From NCBI GenBank assembly GCA_039030555.1, contig JBCCDY010000008.1:1-64000 (forward strand): DNA of 64,000 nucleotides, read 5' to 3'. Below are positions 25,083 to 33,721 of this stretch, piece by piece (position 1 is the stretch's first letter; the number at the start of each line of letters is the position of its first letter). The DNA is from JBCCDY01 sp039030555. Lineage in GTDB: Bacteria; Bacteroidota; Bacteroidia; Cytophagales; Cyclobacteriaceae. The position numbers and the translations under genes are program-made. The notes below the pieces were generated by a model. The model ran no database searches, was not told where the DNA came from, and saw only the letters and a program-made list of their open reading frames with translations.

Positions 25083-26855
25083 TTATACTTTCACTTCTAA
25101 CGCATCTTTGTATTGCATCTTATGCAATTGGGCATAATATCCATCTTTACTTAATAAATCGCTATGCTGCCCTTTTTCTTTTATCTCACCCTTATCTAAA
25201 ACGATGATATTATCTGCTTTCTGAATGGTCGATAATCTATGCGCTATAACGATAGATGTTCTTCCTTTCATTAACCTTTCAATGGCATCCTGTATCATTT
25301 CTTCCGTCTCCGTATCAACTGAAGAAGTCGCTTCGTCCAGAATTATAATTTTTGGGTCATAGACCACTGCTCTTACAAAAGAAATCAATTGCCTCTGTCC
25401 AACAGAAAGCGTTGAACCTCTTTCCATAACATTGTATTCAAAACCTCCCGGTAGCTTTTCTATAAACTTTAGTGCCCCGACCAGTTCAGCTGCTCGAACC
25501 ACTTTAGATTTATCTATTGAGGCACCAAGTGTAATGTTGTTGTATATGGTATCGGAGAATAAGAAAACATCTTGTAATACATATCCGATATTCTGCCTTA
25601 GTCCTTTGAGTTCGTAATCTTCAACCCGAACATCATCAATTAGTATGTTTCCTTTTTGATGCTCATAAAATCGGTTCATGAGATTTATGATTGAGGATTT
25701 ACCTGCACCGGTAGCTCCCACAAATGCAATGGTTTCTCCTTCTTTGGCTTCAAAAGAAATATCCTTAAGTACATAATCATCATTATTGTAGGCAAACCAA
25801 ACATTTTCAAATTTGACCCGGCCTTCTAAAGCTTTTGGTTTTATATCACCTTCATTGGTCATATTCTCCTTGCTGTCCAGCAGTTTCAAAATCCTGGCAG
25901 AGCTTACAATACCTAATTGAAGTGTATTGAATCGATCTGCAATCATTCTGATGGGCCGGAAAAACATCTGGATGTACATAATAAAAGCAATCAGTACCCC
26001 GGGTGAAATATTTCCATCAAGTGTATTCTTACCTCCGTACCAAATCAGTAAACCAATACCTGTAGCTGATATGACTTCTGCTACCGGAAAATAGACAGAA
26101 TAATAAAGCACGGATCGGATGTTTGCTTTTTTATGCTCTTCATTGATGGCTTCAAACTTATCAAACTCTGTCTTTTCACTATTGAAGATCTGAACGATAT
26201 TCATTCCGGTGATGTGCTCCTGAACGAAAGAATTTAGATTGGCCACTGCCGAGCGCACCTCATTAAAAGCCACTTTTATTTTTTCTTTGAAGATGTATGT
26301 TGCTAAAATTAGGATTGGTAATGTGGAAAGTGATACCAGGGTTAACTCCCAATCGATATAAAACATAAATCCAAGAATAAAAACCAGTTGAAGCAGATCT
26401 CCCAGCATTGCAGCCAGGCCCTCGCTGAAAACATTAGCCAGAGTTTCTACATCAGATACGTTTCGGGTCACCAATCTACCTATGGCTGTTTTATCGTAAA
26501 ACTTCAGCCTTAGATCCATGAGATGTTCAAATAGCTTTACCCTGATGTCTTTAATTACGGACTGGCCTAACCATCCGGAAAAGTAAGTATGAAGGTACTG
26601 AACGGCCGCCTGGACAAATAATAGCCCAAATAGGATTAACGTCATCCGAAATAATCCATTAAAGTCATTAACGGCTACATAATCGTCTATCGCAATTTGG
26701 GTTAGAAACGGGCGAAGTGGGGCTAAAATTCCAAGCGATAGTGTGAGAAAAGCCAGGAAGTAGAAGGTTTTGATGTACGGCTTTACGAATCTGAAAATCC
26801 TCTTGAGGATTCCCAAATCTACAATCTGCCCACTCTTTATTTCCTGATTATCCAT
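25083..26855 (-). CDS. ABC exporter half-transporter, canonical ATPase site
   Basis: 590 residues. Six-TM exporter domain (about 30-320) plus ATPase domain with Walker A GATGAGKSS, Q-loop LQDVFLF, Walker B IIILDEATSSVDT (Asp507, catalytic Glu508) and switch His IAHRLST. The signature is LSVGQRQL, with Val in place of the first Gly, a form common in MdlB/YheH-type subunits. It complements the neighbouring exporter at 22462, which has an intact LSGGQ but lacks the catalytic Glu, as in heterodimers such as TM287/288 and MdlAB. The genes are on opposite strands with one barrel gene between them. Substrate unknown. Confidence 0.92.
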   Translation of the reverse strand: MDNQEIKSGQIVDLGILKRIFRFVKPYIKTFYFLAFLTLSLGILAPLRPFLTQIAIDDYVAVNDFNGLFRMTLILFGLLFVQAAVQYLHTYFSGWLGQSVIKDIRVKLFEHLMDLRLKFYDKTAIGRLVTRNVSDVETLANVFSEGLAAMLGDLLQLVFILGFMFYIDWELTLVSLSTLPILILATYIFKEKIKVAFNEVRSAVANLNSFVQEHITGMNIVQIFNSEKTEFDKFEAINEEHKKANIRSVLYYSVYFPVAEVISATGIGLLIWYGGKNTLDGNISPGVLIAFIMYIQMFFRPIRMIADRFNTLQLGIVSSARILKLLDSKENMTNEGDIKPKALEGRVKFENVWFAYNNDDYVLKDISFEAKEGETIAFVGATGAGKSSIINLMNRFYEHQKGNILIDDVRVEDYELKGLRQNIGYVLQDVFLFSDTIYNNITLGASIDKSKVVRAAELVGALKFIEKLPGGFEYNVMERGSTLSVGQRQLISFVRAVVYDPKIIILDEATSSVDTETEEMIQDAIERLMKGRTSIVIAHRLSTIQKADNIIVLDKGEIKEKGQHSDLLSKDGYYAQLHKMQYKDALEVKV

Positions 26856-26925
26856 ACTGAGGTTCCGAAATAAAATAAAAAAGAAACGCTATCCTAAATT
26901 ACAGGTTTGCACTTTCATCAATAAA

Positions 26926-27678
26926 CTATGATGAACGTTCAAAATAACCTTCGGGATACTTTACTTCAGTAAGAAAAAGCCCGCAGGCTGGGACAGCTCT
27001 ACCTGCCTTTCTTCTGTCTTTTGCTTCAATAATATCAGAGAACTCTTGTACTGAAAGCTTGTTCAACCCAACCTCAATTAGAGTACCTGTTATAGCTCGT
27101 ACCATTCCCCTAAGGAATCGATTTGAAGTGATAAAGAATGTTAAAATTGATTCTCGATAATCCCAATAGGCATCTGAAATTTCACAGACATAATTATTCA
27201 CATCTGTTTTCACTTTACTGAAGCTTTGAAAATCTTTCCGCGCAATGAGCACTTTAGCAGCCTCATTCATTTTCTCAACATCTAATTTACGCGAGTAGAA
27301 ATAAACTAAATCAGTAAGGAATGGATCTTTTCGATGTGCAATTTTATACTCGTAAGACCGGCTTATCGCATCAAATCTGGAATGCCCTTCATTCCGAACT
27401 CGATAAACTCGGTCTATAGAAATATCCGGAGGCAATAAAGAATTTAGTTTGAACTGAAGCTTTTGTAAGTCATCTACTTCAGGAATATCGGTGTGAGCAA
27501 ACTGACCTCTTGCGTGAACGCCAGTATCCGTACGACTGCTACCTGCAATCTGCACAGAAGAGTTGAATATCTTTGAAAAACTGTATTCAATTTCTTGTTG
27601 AATTGAATTGGCGTTTTCCTGAATTTGCCAGCCACTGTATGCTGTACCGTTGTAAGATATTTGAACAAAAATTCTCAA
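26926..27678 (-). CDS. truA: tRNA pseudouridine38-40 synthase TruA
   Basis: 250 residues from a TTG start (TTG AGA ATT TTT GTT); no in-frame ATG exists upstream before a stop. Catalytic motif SSRTDTGVHARGQ with Asp51; later RSYEYKIAHRKDPF and RFLRGMVRAITGTLIEVG are TruA hallmarks. It isomerises uridines 38-40 of the tRNA anticodon arm to pseudouridine, in the cytoplasm. It lies 70 nt upstream of the ABC exporter gene on the same strand, so the two may be co-transcribed. Confidence 0.95.
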   Translation of the reverse strand: MRIFVQISYNGTAYSGWQIQENANSIQQEIEYSFSKIFNSSVQIAGSSRTDTGVHARGQFAHTDIPEVDDLQKLQFKLNSLLPPDISIDRVYRVRNEGHSRFDAISRSYEYKIAHRKDPFLTDLVYFYSRKLDVEKMNEAAKVLIARKDFQSFSKVKTDVNNYVCEISDAYWDYRESILTFFITSNRFLRGMVRAITGTLIEVGLNKLSVQEFSDIIEAKDRRKAGRAVPACGLFLTEVKYPEGYFERSS

Positions 27679-27731
27679 GGTTTAAAAGTACCTCGAAGAA
27701 TTTAAAGGGGATAGTTAGAACGTAAAATTAA

Positions 27732-27875
27732 TTACCCTCTTATGTCTTGATTGGTTTCTGCTTTAACTTCTTCTTGTGGAGCGTTATCAACATAAGTTGG
27801 ACAGTACTTATAGCTAACGCAAGAAGTTCCCATCATAATGATTACCACAGCTAAGATTGTTTTTAATTTTTTCAT
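27732..27875 (-). CDS. Small lipoprotein, 47 aa
   Basis: A 47-codon frame, ATG at 27875 and TAA at 27732. It reads as a perfect lipoprotein precursor: MKKLKTILAVVIIMMGTSC with the lipobox GTSC (Cys19), then VSYKYCPTYVDNAPQEEVK and a short charged tail. The mature peptide is 29 residues with a second Cys. Short lipoproteins with a CPTY-like motif after the lipobox are common in Cytophagales; function is unknown. It lies 53 nt upstream of truA on the same strand and may be its first cistron. Missed by length cutoffs. Confidence 0.78.
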   Translation of the reverse strand: MKKLKTILAVVIIMMGTSCVSYKYCPTYVDNAPQEEVKAETNQDIRG

Positions 27876-28175
27876 GCTCGTGTTTATTCGGTTATTAGTT
27901 TTTGATAGTTTTTACACGAACAAAAGTAGCTTAGATATACGTTTCTGAGCCTTTATAAAAGACCAGTTAGTACATCTGTATTGGCTTTAATCAATCTTTT
28001 TCATTTTTGAATTAAATTGTATTTTTTTTATTCATAATTGTATTTTTAAAATACAATATGGAGATTCTATCTTTCAAAAGTCCGGGCTACGACAATAATG
28101 GTTTTACAAATCCTTAGTTTTTTTAACAAAAACTGAAAAACCTTACACAAAACGATTTTAGAAAATGGAAAAGAT
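27876..28175. other. Intergenic region upstream of the small lipoprotein
   Basis: About 300 very AT-rich bases between the small lipoprotein start and the DUF4340 stop. It holds the TTGTATTTT palindrome described separately and an A/T-only stem at about 28118-28136 (AGTTTTT/AAAAACT type) that could help end the gld operon transcript. No gene or RNA seen. Confidence 0.5.
28017..28056. promoter_or_regulatory. Palindromic operator-like site plus an extra half-site
   Basis: TTGTATTTT-T-AAAATACAA at 28038-28056 is a perfect 9-bp palindrome with a one-base centre; a further TTGTATTTT lies at 28017-28025. It is about 160 nt upstream of the small lipoprotein start and 120 nt after the gld operon. 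Could be a regulator site or part of a terminator. Confidence 0.45.
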
Positions 28176-29102
28176 TTAACTACCACCCTCTAAAAAGTAA
28201 CGCTTACCTTTGAAAAGCTTTTCTTTCAAATTTTGATCCGCAACAAAGAAAGATTTCTCATTTAAGGATGAATTCACTGTTATTTCACCGTTATTTTCAT
28301 ACCCATCCACAGAAATAATATCTTTTCCGGTCTGATAGATCTTAATCTCAAAGTCGACAGAAGTAGATATTTCCTCGTCTTTAAAGCTTTGACCGTTTAA
28401 AACCCTTAAGCCATTCAAGAAAGTAGCTATCTGTGCAGAGTCTGCTGGTTCTTCTCCATCCAGAATCCAGGTGCCTGATTCAGATTTTACTAAGTTGAAA
28501 GAGCTGTCGTTTGGATAGACAAAATCTATTTGTTGAATGGAATCTTTCACAGCTTTAACAAGGGTTTTATCTCTGTAGTTGCCGCTTTCTGTCGAAAAAG
28601 ATGCTCCCATGAAGTTGTCCGATGTATATACTTCGTCATCTTCCCATAATCTTACAAAAGTGTAGAATTGACGCTGTCCTTTTACACCGAACCTACCCAA
28701 AACGATATCCAGTGCTTTCTTTTCATCTTCAAAAACCTGAATCCTGGTTCCTGAAGAATCTACACTATAGTCTTTCCATTTTTCTTCTTTCTTAGCTGCC
28801 ACACGACCTGGCTTTATGGTATTCAAACTTTCAAGTGATCTTATTACAGAGCTATTCAGTGCTTCTACTTTCTTACCATTATCCAGCTCGACCAGCCAGT
28901 CACCTTCTTCCTTCAAAAGTTTAAGCTCTTCACCAGACTTGGTAATCACTACTTTGGTCGATTTAGCGGTGTCAATATCCACCAATACTTCTCTGAAAGA
29001 GGAACTGCGTTTCTTATTCCCGAAAAATTGAAGCCCGAAGTAAACGAGTCCGAGTGCAAGAAGAGCTACTAAGAGTTTTCCGGTTGTTAGTTTCTTAAAC
29101 AT
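28176..29102 (-). CDS. DUF4340 membrane-anchored protein of the gliding ABC operon
   Basis: 308 residues. One N-terminal membrane helix (KLLVALLALGLVYFGLQFF) and an extracytoplasmic DUF4340 domain of repeated beta-alpha units (TKVVITKSGEELKLLKEEGDWLVE, then VSDPxDI-like IVLGRFGVKGQRQFYTFVR). DUF4340 genes follow gldG-type auxiliary genes in many bacteria, and the protein is thought to lie on the periplasmic face of the transporter; its role is unknown. It starts 22 nt after gldG and is the last gene of the gldA-F-G unit. Confidence 0.85.
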   Translation of the reverse strand: MFKKLTTGKLLVALLALGLVYFGLQFFGNKKRSSSFREVLVDIDTAKSTKVVITKSGEELKLLKEEGDWLVELDNGKKVEALNSSVIRSLESLNTIKPGRVAAKKEEKWKDYSVDSSGTRIQVFEDEKKALDIVLGRFGVKGQRQFYTFVRLWEDDEVYTSDNFMGASFSTESGNYRDKTLVKAVKDSIQQIDFVYPNDSSFNLVKSESGTWILDGEEPADSAQIATFLNGLRVLNGQSFKDEEISTSVDFEIKIYQTGKDIISVDGYENNGEITVNSSLNEKSFFVADQNLKEKLFKGKRYFLEGGS

Positions 29103-29124
29103 GATATGTACGCTTAAAAATCAA

Positions 29125-30642
29125 TTAATAATTATCCTGAAGCCAGTTTTGTCTCTTCTTGAGATTACGTTGCCTTCTATATAAAGCATAAAGCAAAATG
29201 AGGAATATCGGGGCCAATACGTTTCCGTACTTTAACAGGTTCTTAGTTCCATCTTCAACTTCTTCAATGGGCCTGGCTGTCACTCCTTTTGTCCTGAGTT
29301 CGATCAAACCTGTATCATCTGATAGCCAGTCAATGGCATTGGTAGTGAAATTGGCATTATCACCACTGACTTGCTGCCTTTGCTGGCCTTCGCCATTCAC
29401 AGCATAATTACCATTTGAAATTACGATGATCCTGGAATTAGCATTTCCGGAAAGGCTTCCTTCAAGAGAAGCTGCTACGATTTGTTCACCAGAAGTGAAG
29501 TCTGCTTCTGTCCACCTCTTATTAATATCAACCACAGTTGGGGCGTTTACTAATCCCGTTCTTTCTGAGGAGAACACCAATGGAGTGAAAGATAAGGATG
29601 TATCGGCCGCTGTAAATGCAATCGGTGATACGAATGGCAATACCATAGCTTCCAAGCCTTTCGTTACCGGATGGTCTGCGAAATTCTTCAGTATAGGAAA
29701 GTACGGAAACTGAACCTGCGTATTCATCACGAATGGCCCTTGCTGCTGTCGAACAGTTACGGAAGCACTGCTGGCGTCTGTAATAAACTGATTACCTAGC
29801 TGTAAGCCCTTTCCCGATAACCAACCCGTAAATCCAATATCCGAAGAGCTTGTTAGATAATTTCTGGATAGATCTCCCTCTAAATTACTGTAAGCAATAA
29901 AAACATTACCTCCCTGAGCTAAGTAATTATCTAGTTTTCGAAACTCAAAAGCCCTTATTGTATCGGAAGGGTTTAAAATGGCTATAGTCTTATAATACGT
30001 AGGTATTTCAGCGGTATCTGTTATTTCGAAAGTTTCCAGCTCATATAGAACGCTTAATTGCTGCGCTACCTGATCGATAGTGGCTATACCTGCTTCTCCA
30101 TGACCTTGCAGAAGTCCGATCTTCGGTTTATCCAAAATGGATACCTTCTTTATTGAAGTTGTTAAAGCATATTCCATCGAAGAACCCGGCTGCACTACAG
30201 GTATTATTTCCTGCTCGTCGCCCATTTGAATAACGGCTCCCATGTATGCTCGTAACTGCTGTACTTTATCGTTTTCAGTCACATTTACGATTACAGGGCC
30301 TATCCCATTTTGTTGTGCTTCCTGTTCCAATTCTTCCTCCGCATTCGGATTAATGAACTTATAAACCAGACTACCTCCCGATCTTTTTTCATATTCAATC
30401 AATTGGTCTTTAAAATCCTGTTTGTTTTGAAGCAGTTGAGTGGGGAGATTCTCGGAAAAATAAGCGGTTACTGTGACTACTTCATCCAGATCTTTTAAGA
30501 TATCTATGGTTGCATCGCTAAGTGTATAGCGTTGATCTGCTGTAAAGTCTAACCTGAAATAAAGCTGATTGGAAATTAGGTTTATGACCACAATTATGAT
30601 TGTTAAAATGACGATCTGCGAGATTATTTTGCTCTTCTTCAT
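29125..30642 (-). CDS. gldG: Gliding motility ABC transporter auxiliary protein GldG
   Basis: 505 residues. N-terminal membrane helix (about 8-28), a large periplasmic domain (ABC-type uncharacterised/DUF4350-like, with DFKDQLIEYEKRSGGSLVYK and KPKIGLLQGHGEAGI), and a C-terminal membrane helix followed by a basic tail YRRQRNLKKRQNW. This is the GldG layout. GldG with GldA and GldF forms an ABC transporter required for gliding in some Flavobacteria. It starts 28 nt after gldF. Confidence 0.9.
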   Translation of the reverse strand: MKKSKIISQIVILTIIIVVINLISNQLYFRLDFTADQRYTLSDATIDILKDLDEVVTVTAYFSENLPTQLLQNKQDFKDQLIEYEKRSGGSLVYKFINPNAEEELEQEAQQNGIGPVIVNVTENDKVQQLRAYMGAVIQMGDEQEIIPVVQPGSSMEYALTTSIKKVSILDKPKIGLLQGHGEAGIATIDQVAQQLSVLYELETFEITDTAEIPTYYKTIAILNPSDTIRAFEFRKLDNYLAQGGNVFIAYSNLEGDLSRNYLTSSSDIGFTGWLSGKGLQLGNQFITDASSASVTVRQQQGPFVMNTQVQFPYFPILKNFADHPVTKGLEAMVLPFVSPIAFTAADTSLSFTPLVFSSERTGLVNAPTVVDINKRWTEADFTSGEQIVAASLEGSLSGNANSRIIVISNGNYAVNGEGQQRQQVSGDNANFTTNAIDWLSDDTGLIELRTKGVTARPIEEVEDGTKNLLKYGNVLAPIFLILLYALYRRQRNLKKRQNWLQDNY

Positions 30643-30670
30643 TGTTCTTGATCTTTTCTTAGGTCAAATT

Positions 30671-31399
30671 TTACGATTGCCAGTTTCTTTTGGAAAGAAT
30701 GGTTTGTGAATACAAGAGTCCGATAGTTATAATCGATAAGAAATAAATGATATCCCTTGAATCGATCACTCCTCTTGAAAGTGACTCAAAATGCGAGCGT
30801 GCACTTAGGTAATTTAGGATTTCCCCTAACGTACCTCTTAGGCCGGAAGCCATTACTCCGAATAGGATCTGAAAGAAAATTCCGATAAATAACGCGAGCA
30901 GAAAGGCAACAATTTGATTGTTTGTGGTTGCACTGGAAAATACACCTATACTGATGTAGGCAGCACTGATCATAAGCAGCCCAAGGTAACCTCCAATGAC
31001 AGCTCCATGATCCACATTTCCCAGCTTGCTTACGGTAATGTAATAGGGAATGGTGCACGCTAAGGCGATCAAGATCAATAGTAGGCTCGAAAGGAACTTA
31101 CCAACCACGATCTGCCAGTCGCTTACCGCTTTAGTGCTTAAAAGTTCCAGGGTTCCTGAACGATTTTCCTCAGCTAAAGTCCTCATAGTTATCGCTGGAA
31201 TAAAGAAAAACAGCGTCCAGTATGATATTCCAAAAAAGACTTGCAAATCGGCTTGATTGATGAGAAAGATATTACTGCTTCCCGATAGCCATGTGAAGAA
31301 GCCGCTTAAGCCCAAAAAAATGATGATCAAGACATAGGCCACCAGTGAATCAAAAAAAGAGGCCAGTTCTCGTTTTGTTATCGTCCAAATACTTTTCAT
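30671..31399 (-). CDS. gldF: Gliding motility ABC transporter permease GldF
   Basis: 242 residues with about six hydrophobic helices and the opening MKSIWTITKRELASFFDSLVAY. The region FFIPAITMRTLAEENRSGTLELLSTKAVSDWQIVVGK is the ABC-2 permease signature of GldF/NosY-type proteins. It is the membrane subunit that works with the GldA ATPase and GldG. The gap to gldA is 64 nt and filled with partly repetitive TTCAG-like sequence but no gene. Confidence 0.9.
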   Translation of the reverse strand: MKSIWTITKRELASFFDSLVAYVLIIIFLGLSGFFTWLSGSSNIFLINQADLQVFFGISYWTLFFFIPAITMRTLAEENRSGTLELLSTKAVSDWQIVVGKFLSSLLLILIALACTIPYYITVSKLGNVDHGAVIGGYLGLLMISAAYISIGVFSSATTNNQIVAFLLALFIGIFFQILFGVMASGLRGTLGEILNYLSARSHFESLSRGVIDSRDIIYFLSIITIGLLYSQTILSKRNWQS

Positions 31400-31463
31400 A
31401 ATTATAGTCTTCAGTTATCAGCTTTCAGCCCTCAGAACTTCTCTGAATACTGAATGCTTAATG

Positions 31464-32390
31464 CTAATTAGTTAATTTTCGGAATACGTCTTCCAGATTA
31501 GTTTCTGTTCCAGTCATCTCCAGTAAGTACCATTTATTCTGGACACAGAGATCGAATATTGGTTTACGAGATGAAGTTTCAGGCTTGCTTTGAACACTAA
31601 AGAAACCTTCTTTTCCATCTACCGGATTGGCCTTTTCTACGGACGCCAATCCAAGTAGCTCTTTATTTACATCCGTACCGTTTGAAGATTCGATCTGAAC
31701 CGTAAGTATTTCCTGACCTTGAGATTGTTGTCTCAAGGTTTGAGCGGTTCCATCTGCTACAATACGCCCTCTATTGATGATTAAAATACGGTCGCAGGTA
31801 GCTTCTACTTCCGAAAGGATATGAGAACTGAGGATTACCGTTTTTTCCTTTCCCAATTCTTTGATCAGTTTTCTGATTTCTATGATCTGATTGGGATCTA
31901 AACCTGTGGTTGGCTCATCGAGAACGAGGATTTCCGGGTTATGGATCATGGCTTGTGCTAGCCCTACCCTTTGCCGATATCCTTTAGAGAGTTCCCCGAT
32001 CTTTTTGTGTTTTTCAACTTTCAATCCACATAACTCGATCATCTCTCTTATTCTGACCGGGATCTGGCTTCTTTCTACGCCCTGCAACTCCGCACAGAAT
32101 CGTAGATAATCTATAATAGCCATATCCGTATACAAAGGATTGTTCTCCGGTAAGTAACCGATCCGCCTTTTAACCTCTTCCGGGTTTTCAAGAACAGAAA
32201 CACCATCAACACGCACATCGCCCTCGGTTGGGGCCATGTATCCGGTAATGATTTTCATGGTCGTACTCTTACCAGCACCATTGGGCCCTAAAAATCCGAC
32301 TACCTCCCCTGTCTTTATTTCGAACGAGGTATCGTTGACCGCTTTTTGTATTCCGTAGCTTTTAACGAGATTCTCAATGATAATTCCCAT
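31464..32390 (-). CDS. gldA: Gliding motility ABC transporter ATP-binding protein GldA
   Basis: 308 residues. Walker A GPNGAGKST (about 35-43), Q-loop YLPENNPLY, signature LSKGYRQRVGLAQA, Walker B ILVLDEPTTGLDP and switch His ILSSHILSE. The approximately 80-residue C-terminal extension after the ATPase fold is typical of GldA. It powers the GldAFG transporter at the inner membrane. First gene of the operon; the divergent adaptor/RND genes start 213 nt away. Confidence 0.92.
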   Translation of the reverse strand: MGIIIENLVKSYGIQKAVNDTSFEIKTGEVVGFLGPNGAGKSTTMKIITGYMAPTEGDVRVDGVSVLENPEEVKRRIGYLPENNPLYTDMAIIDYLRFCAELQGVERSQIPVRIREMIELCGLKVEKHKKIGELSKGYRQRVGLAQAMIHNPEILVLDEPTTGLDPNQIIEIRKLIKELGKEKTVILSSHILSEVEATCDRILIINRGRIVADGTAQTLRQQSQGQEILTVQIESSNGTDVNKELLGLASVEKANPVDGKEGFFSVQSKPETSSRKPIFDLCVQNKWYLLEMTGTETNLEDVFRKLTN

Positions 32391-32602
32391 AACGTACCTT
32401 ATTTTTCAACCCGCAATTTTATAAGGTGAAAAAGAATTTTTCAAGTCTATTTGTGAAGAATTTGTATTATTCTTTTGTGAAAGGGCTGTTTTTAGTTCTA
32501 GTGTTATAAAGATGAAAAAGGACAGCTATCAAGTATCATAAATAGTATTAGTTGAAAACAAATCATATAAAGCTTTAATTTAATAATAATCACTACCAGA
32601 TT

Positions 32603-33721
32603 TTGAAACGGAACAGTTCCATATTCTTCGCTATAGCCCTTTTTCTAGGGGGGATTTTTTTATACGGCTTTCTATCGGAAAAGGAAACCAAAGAAATTGA
32701 ACCTTCACCTGAAAAAGAGGAATTAAAGGTAGAGGCACATCGACTCGAATTCTTAATCCAACCTTATTACGTGTTTAGCACCGGTCGACTTCAATCAGAT
32801 AATAGACTTAGCCTGCGTTCAGAAGTAAATGGCATTATTAAAAATAATTCCAAGCGATTCAAAGAAGGTATATCTTATAAAAAAGGGGAACTTATTTTTT
32901 CTATCGATGATCGAGATATTCAATATGAAATTAAGGCCCTAAGAAGTTCGACGATAGGAAGACTATCCTCACTGCTTGCAGACTTAAAAATAGATCATCC
33001 GAAATCGTATGGTATTTGGAAAGACTATTTCGAAAGTCTCTCCGTGGAAAAAAACTTTCCTGAGGCTCCAGAAGCTACTCATTCAAAACTTTTGAATTTC
33101 TTGTCTTCCAGAGGGTTTTATTCAGACTATTATCAACTGAGAAAACTGGAAAACATTCTCGGGAAACATAGAATATATGCTCCCTTTAATTGTATCGTAA
33201 GTGAAGGTAATGTTCAGGGAGGTACACTCGTTAATACCGGTTCAATATTAGGTTCCATTATCGATCCTATAAATTTTGAATTAGAGCTTTACTTTGGTAA
33301 TGAAATCGCTAAGCTGGTTGAGCTAGGTTCGGAGGTTATCATTTACAATACTGATTCTACAATCACCCACAAAGGGAAGGTTATTCGTAAAGGTAGAACG
33401 GTAGACTCTTCAACAAATCAGATACAAATTTTTGTGGCGACTCAGAGCAATGAGCTTACCGATGGCTCATATTGGAATGCGGCTGTTCAGATAATTCCTT
33501 ATCAGCCCATTTCTACTATTCATTCGAAATTGATTGACGAAAATGACCGTATATGGAGAGTATCGAATGATCAAACTTTGGAACTTTGGAAAGTTGACCG
33601 ATTATATGAGTGGGGAAATCAGGTTATTGTGAGTTCAAAAGATTCTTTGATCACAGTAGCCGATCCTTTACGAAAAAATTTTCAAGAAGGGCTGAAGGTA
33701 GAAATATCCACTAAAAGATGA
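32603..33721 (+). CDS. RND efflux periplasmic adaptor (HlyD/membrane-fusion type)
   Basis: 372 residues from a TTG start (TTG AAA CGG AAC); no ATG is available before the membrane segment. N-terminal anchor about 7-25 (IFFAIALFLGGIFLYGFLS), then the lipoyl/barrel-sandwich part: LSLRSEVNGIIKNNSKRFKEG paired with YAPFNCIVSEGNVQGGTLVNTGSILG. The alpha-hairpin between them is short (about 90 residues). Adaptors bridge an RND pump to an outer-membrane factor. The stop overlaps the following RND gene start by 4 nt (ATGA), so they are coupled. No outer-membrane factor gene is adjacent. Confidence 0.85.
   Translation: MKRNSSIFFAIALFLGGIFLYGFLSEKETKEIEPSPEKEELKVEAHRLEFLIQPYYVFSTGRLQSDNRLSLRSEVNGIIKNNSKRFKEGISYKKGELIFSIDDRDIQYEIKALRSSTIGRLSSLLADLKIDHPKSYGIWKDYFESLSVEKNFPEAPEATHSKLLNFLSSRGFYSDYYQLRKLENILGKHRIYAPFNCIVSEGNVQGGTLVNTGSILGSIIDPINFELELYFGNEIAKLVELGSEVIIYNTDSTITHKGKVIRKGRTVDSSTNQIQIFVATQSNELTDGSYWNAAVQIIPYQPISTIHSKLIDENDRIWRVSNDQTLELWKVDRLYEWGNQVIVSSKDSLITVADPLRKNFQEGLKVEISTKR

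Noticed and set aside
27876..28175. Small RNA in the AT-rich gap
   Set aside because: No stable GC-containing fold or promoter-terminator pair; only AT palindromes.
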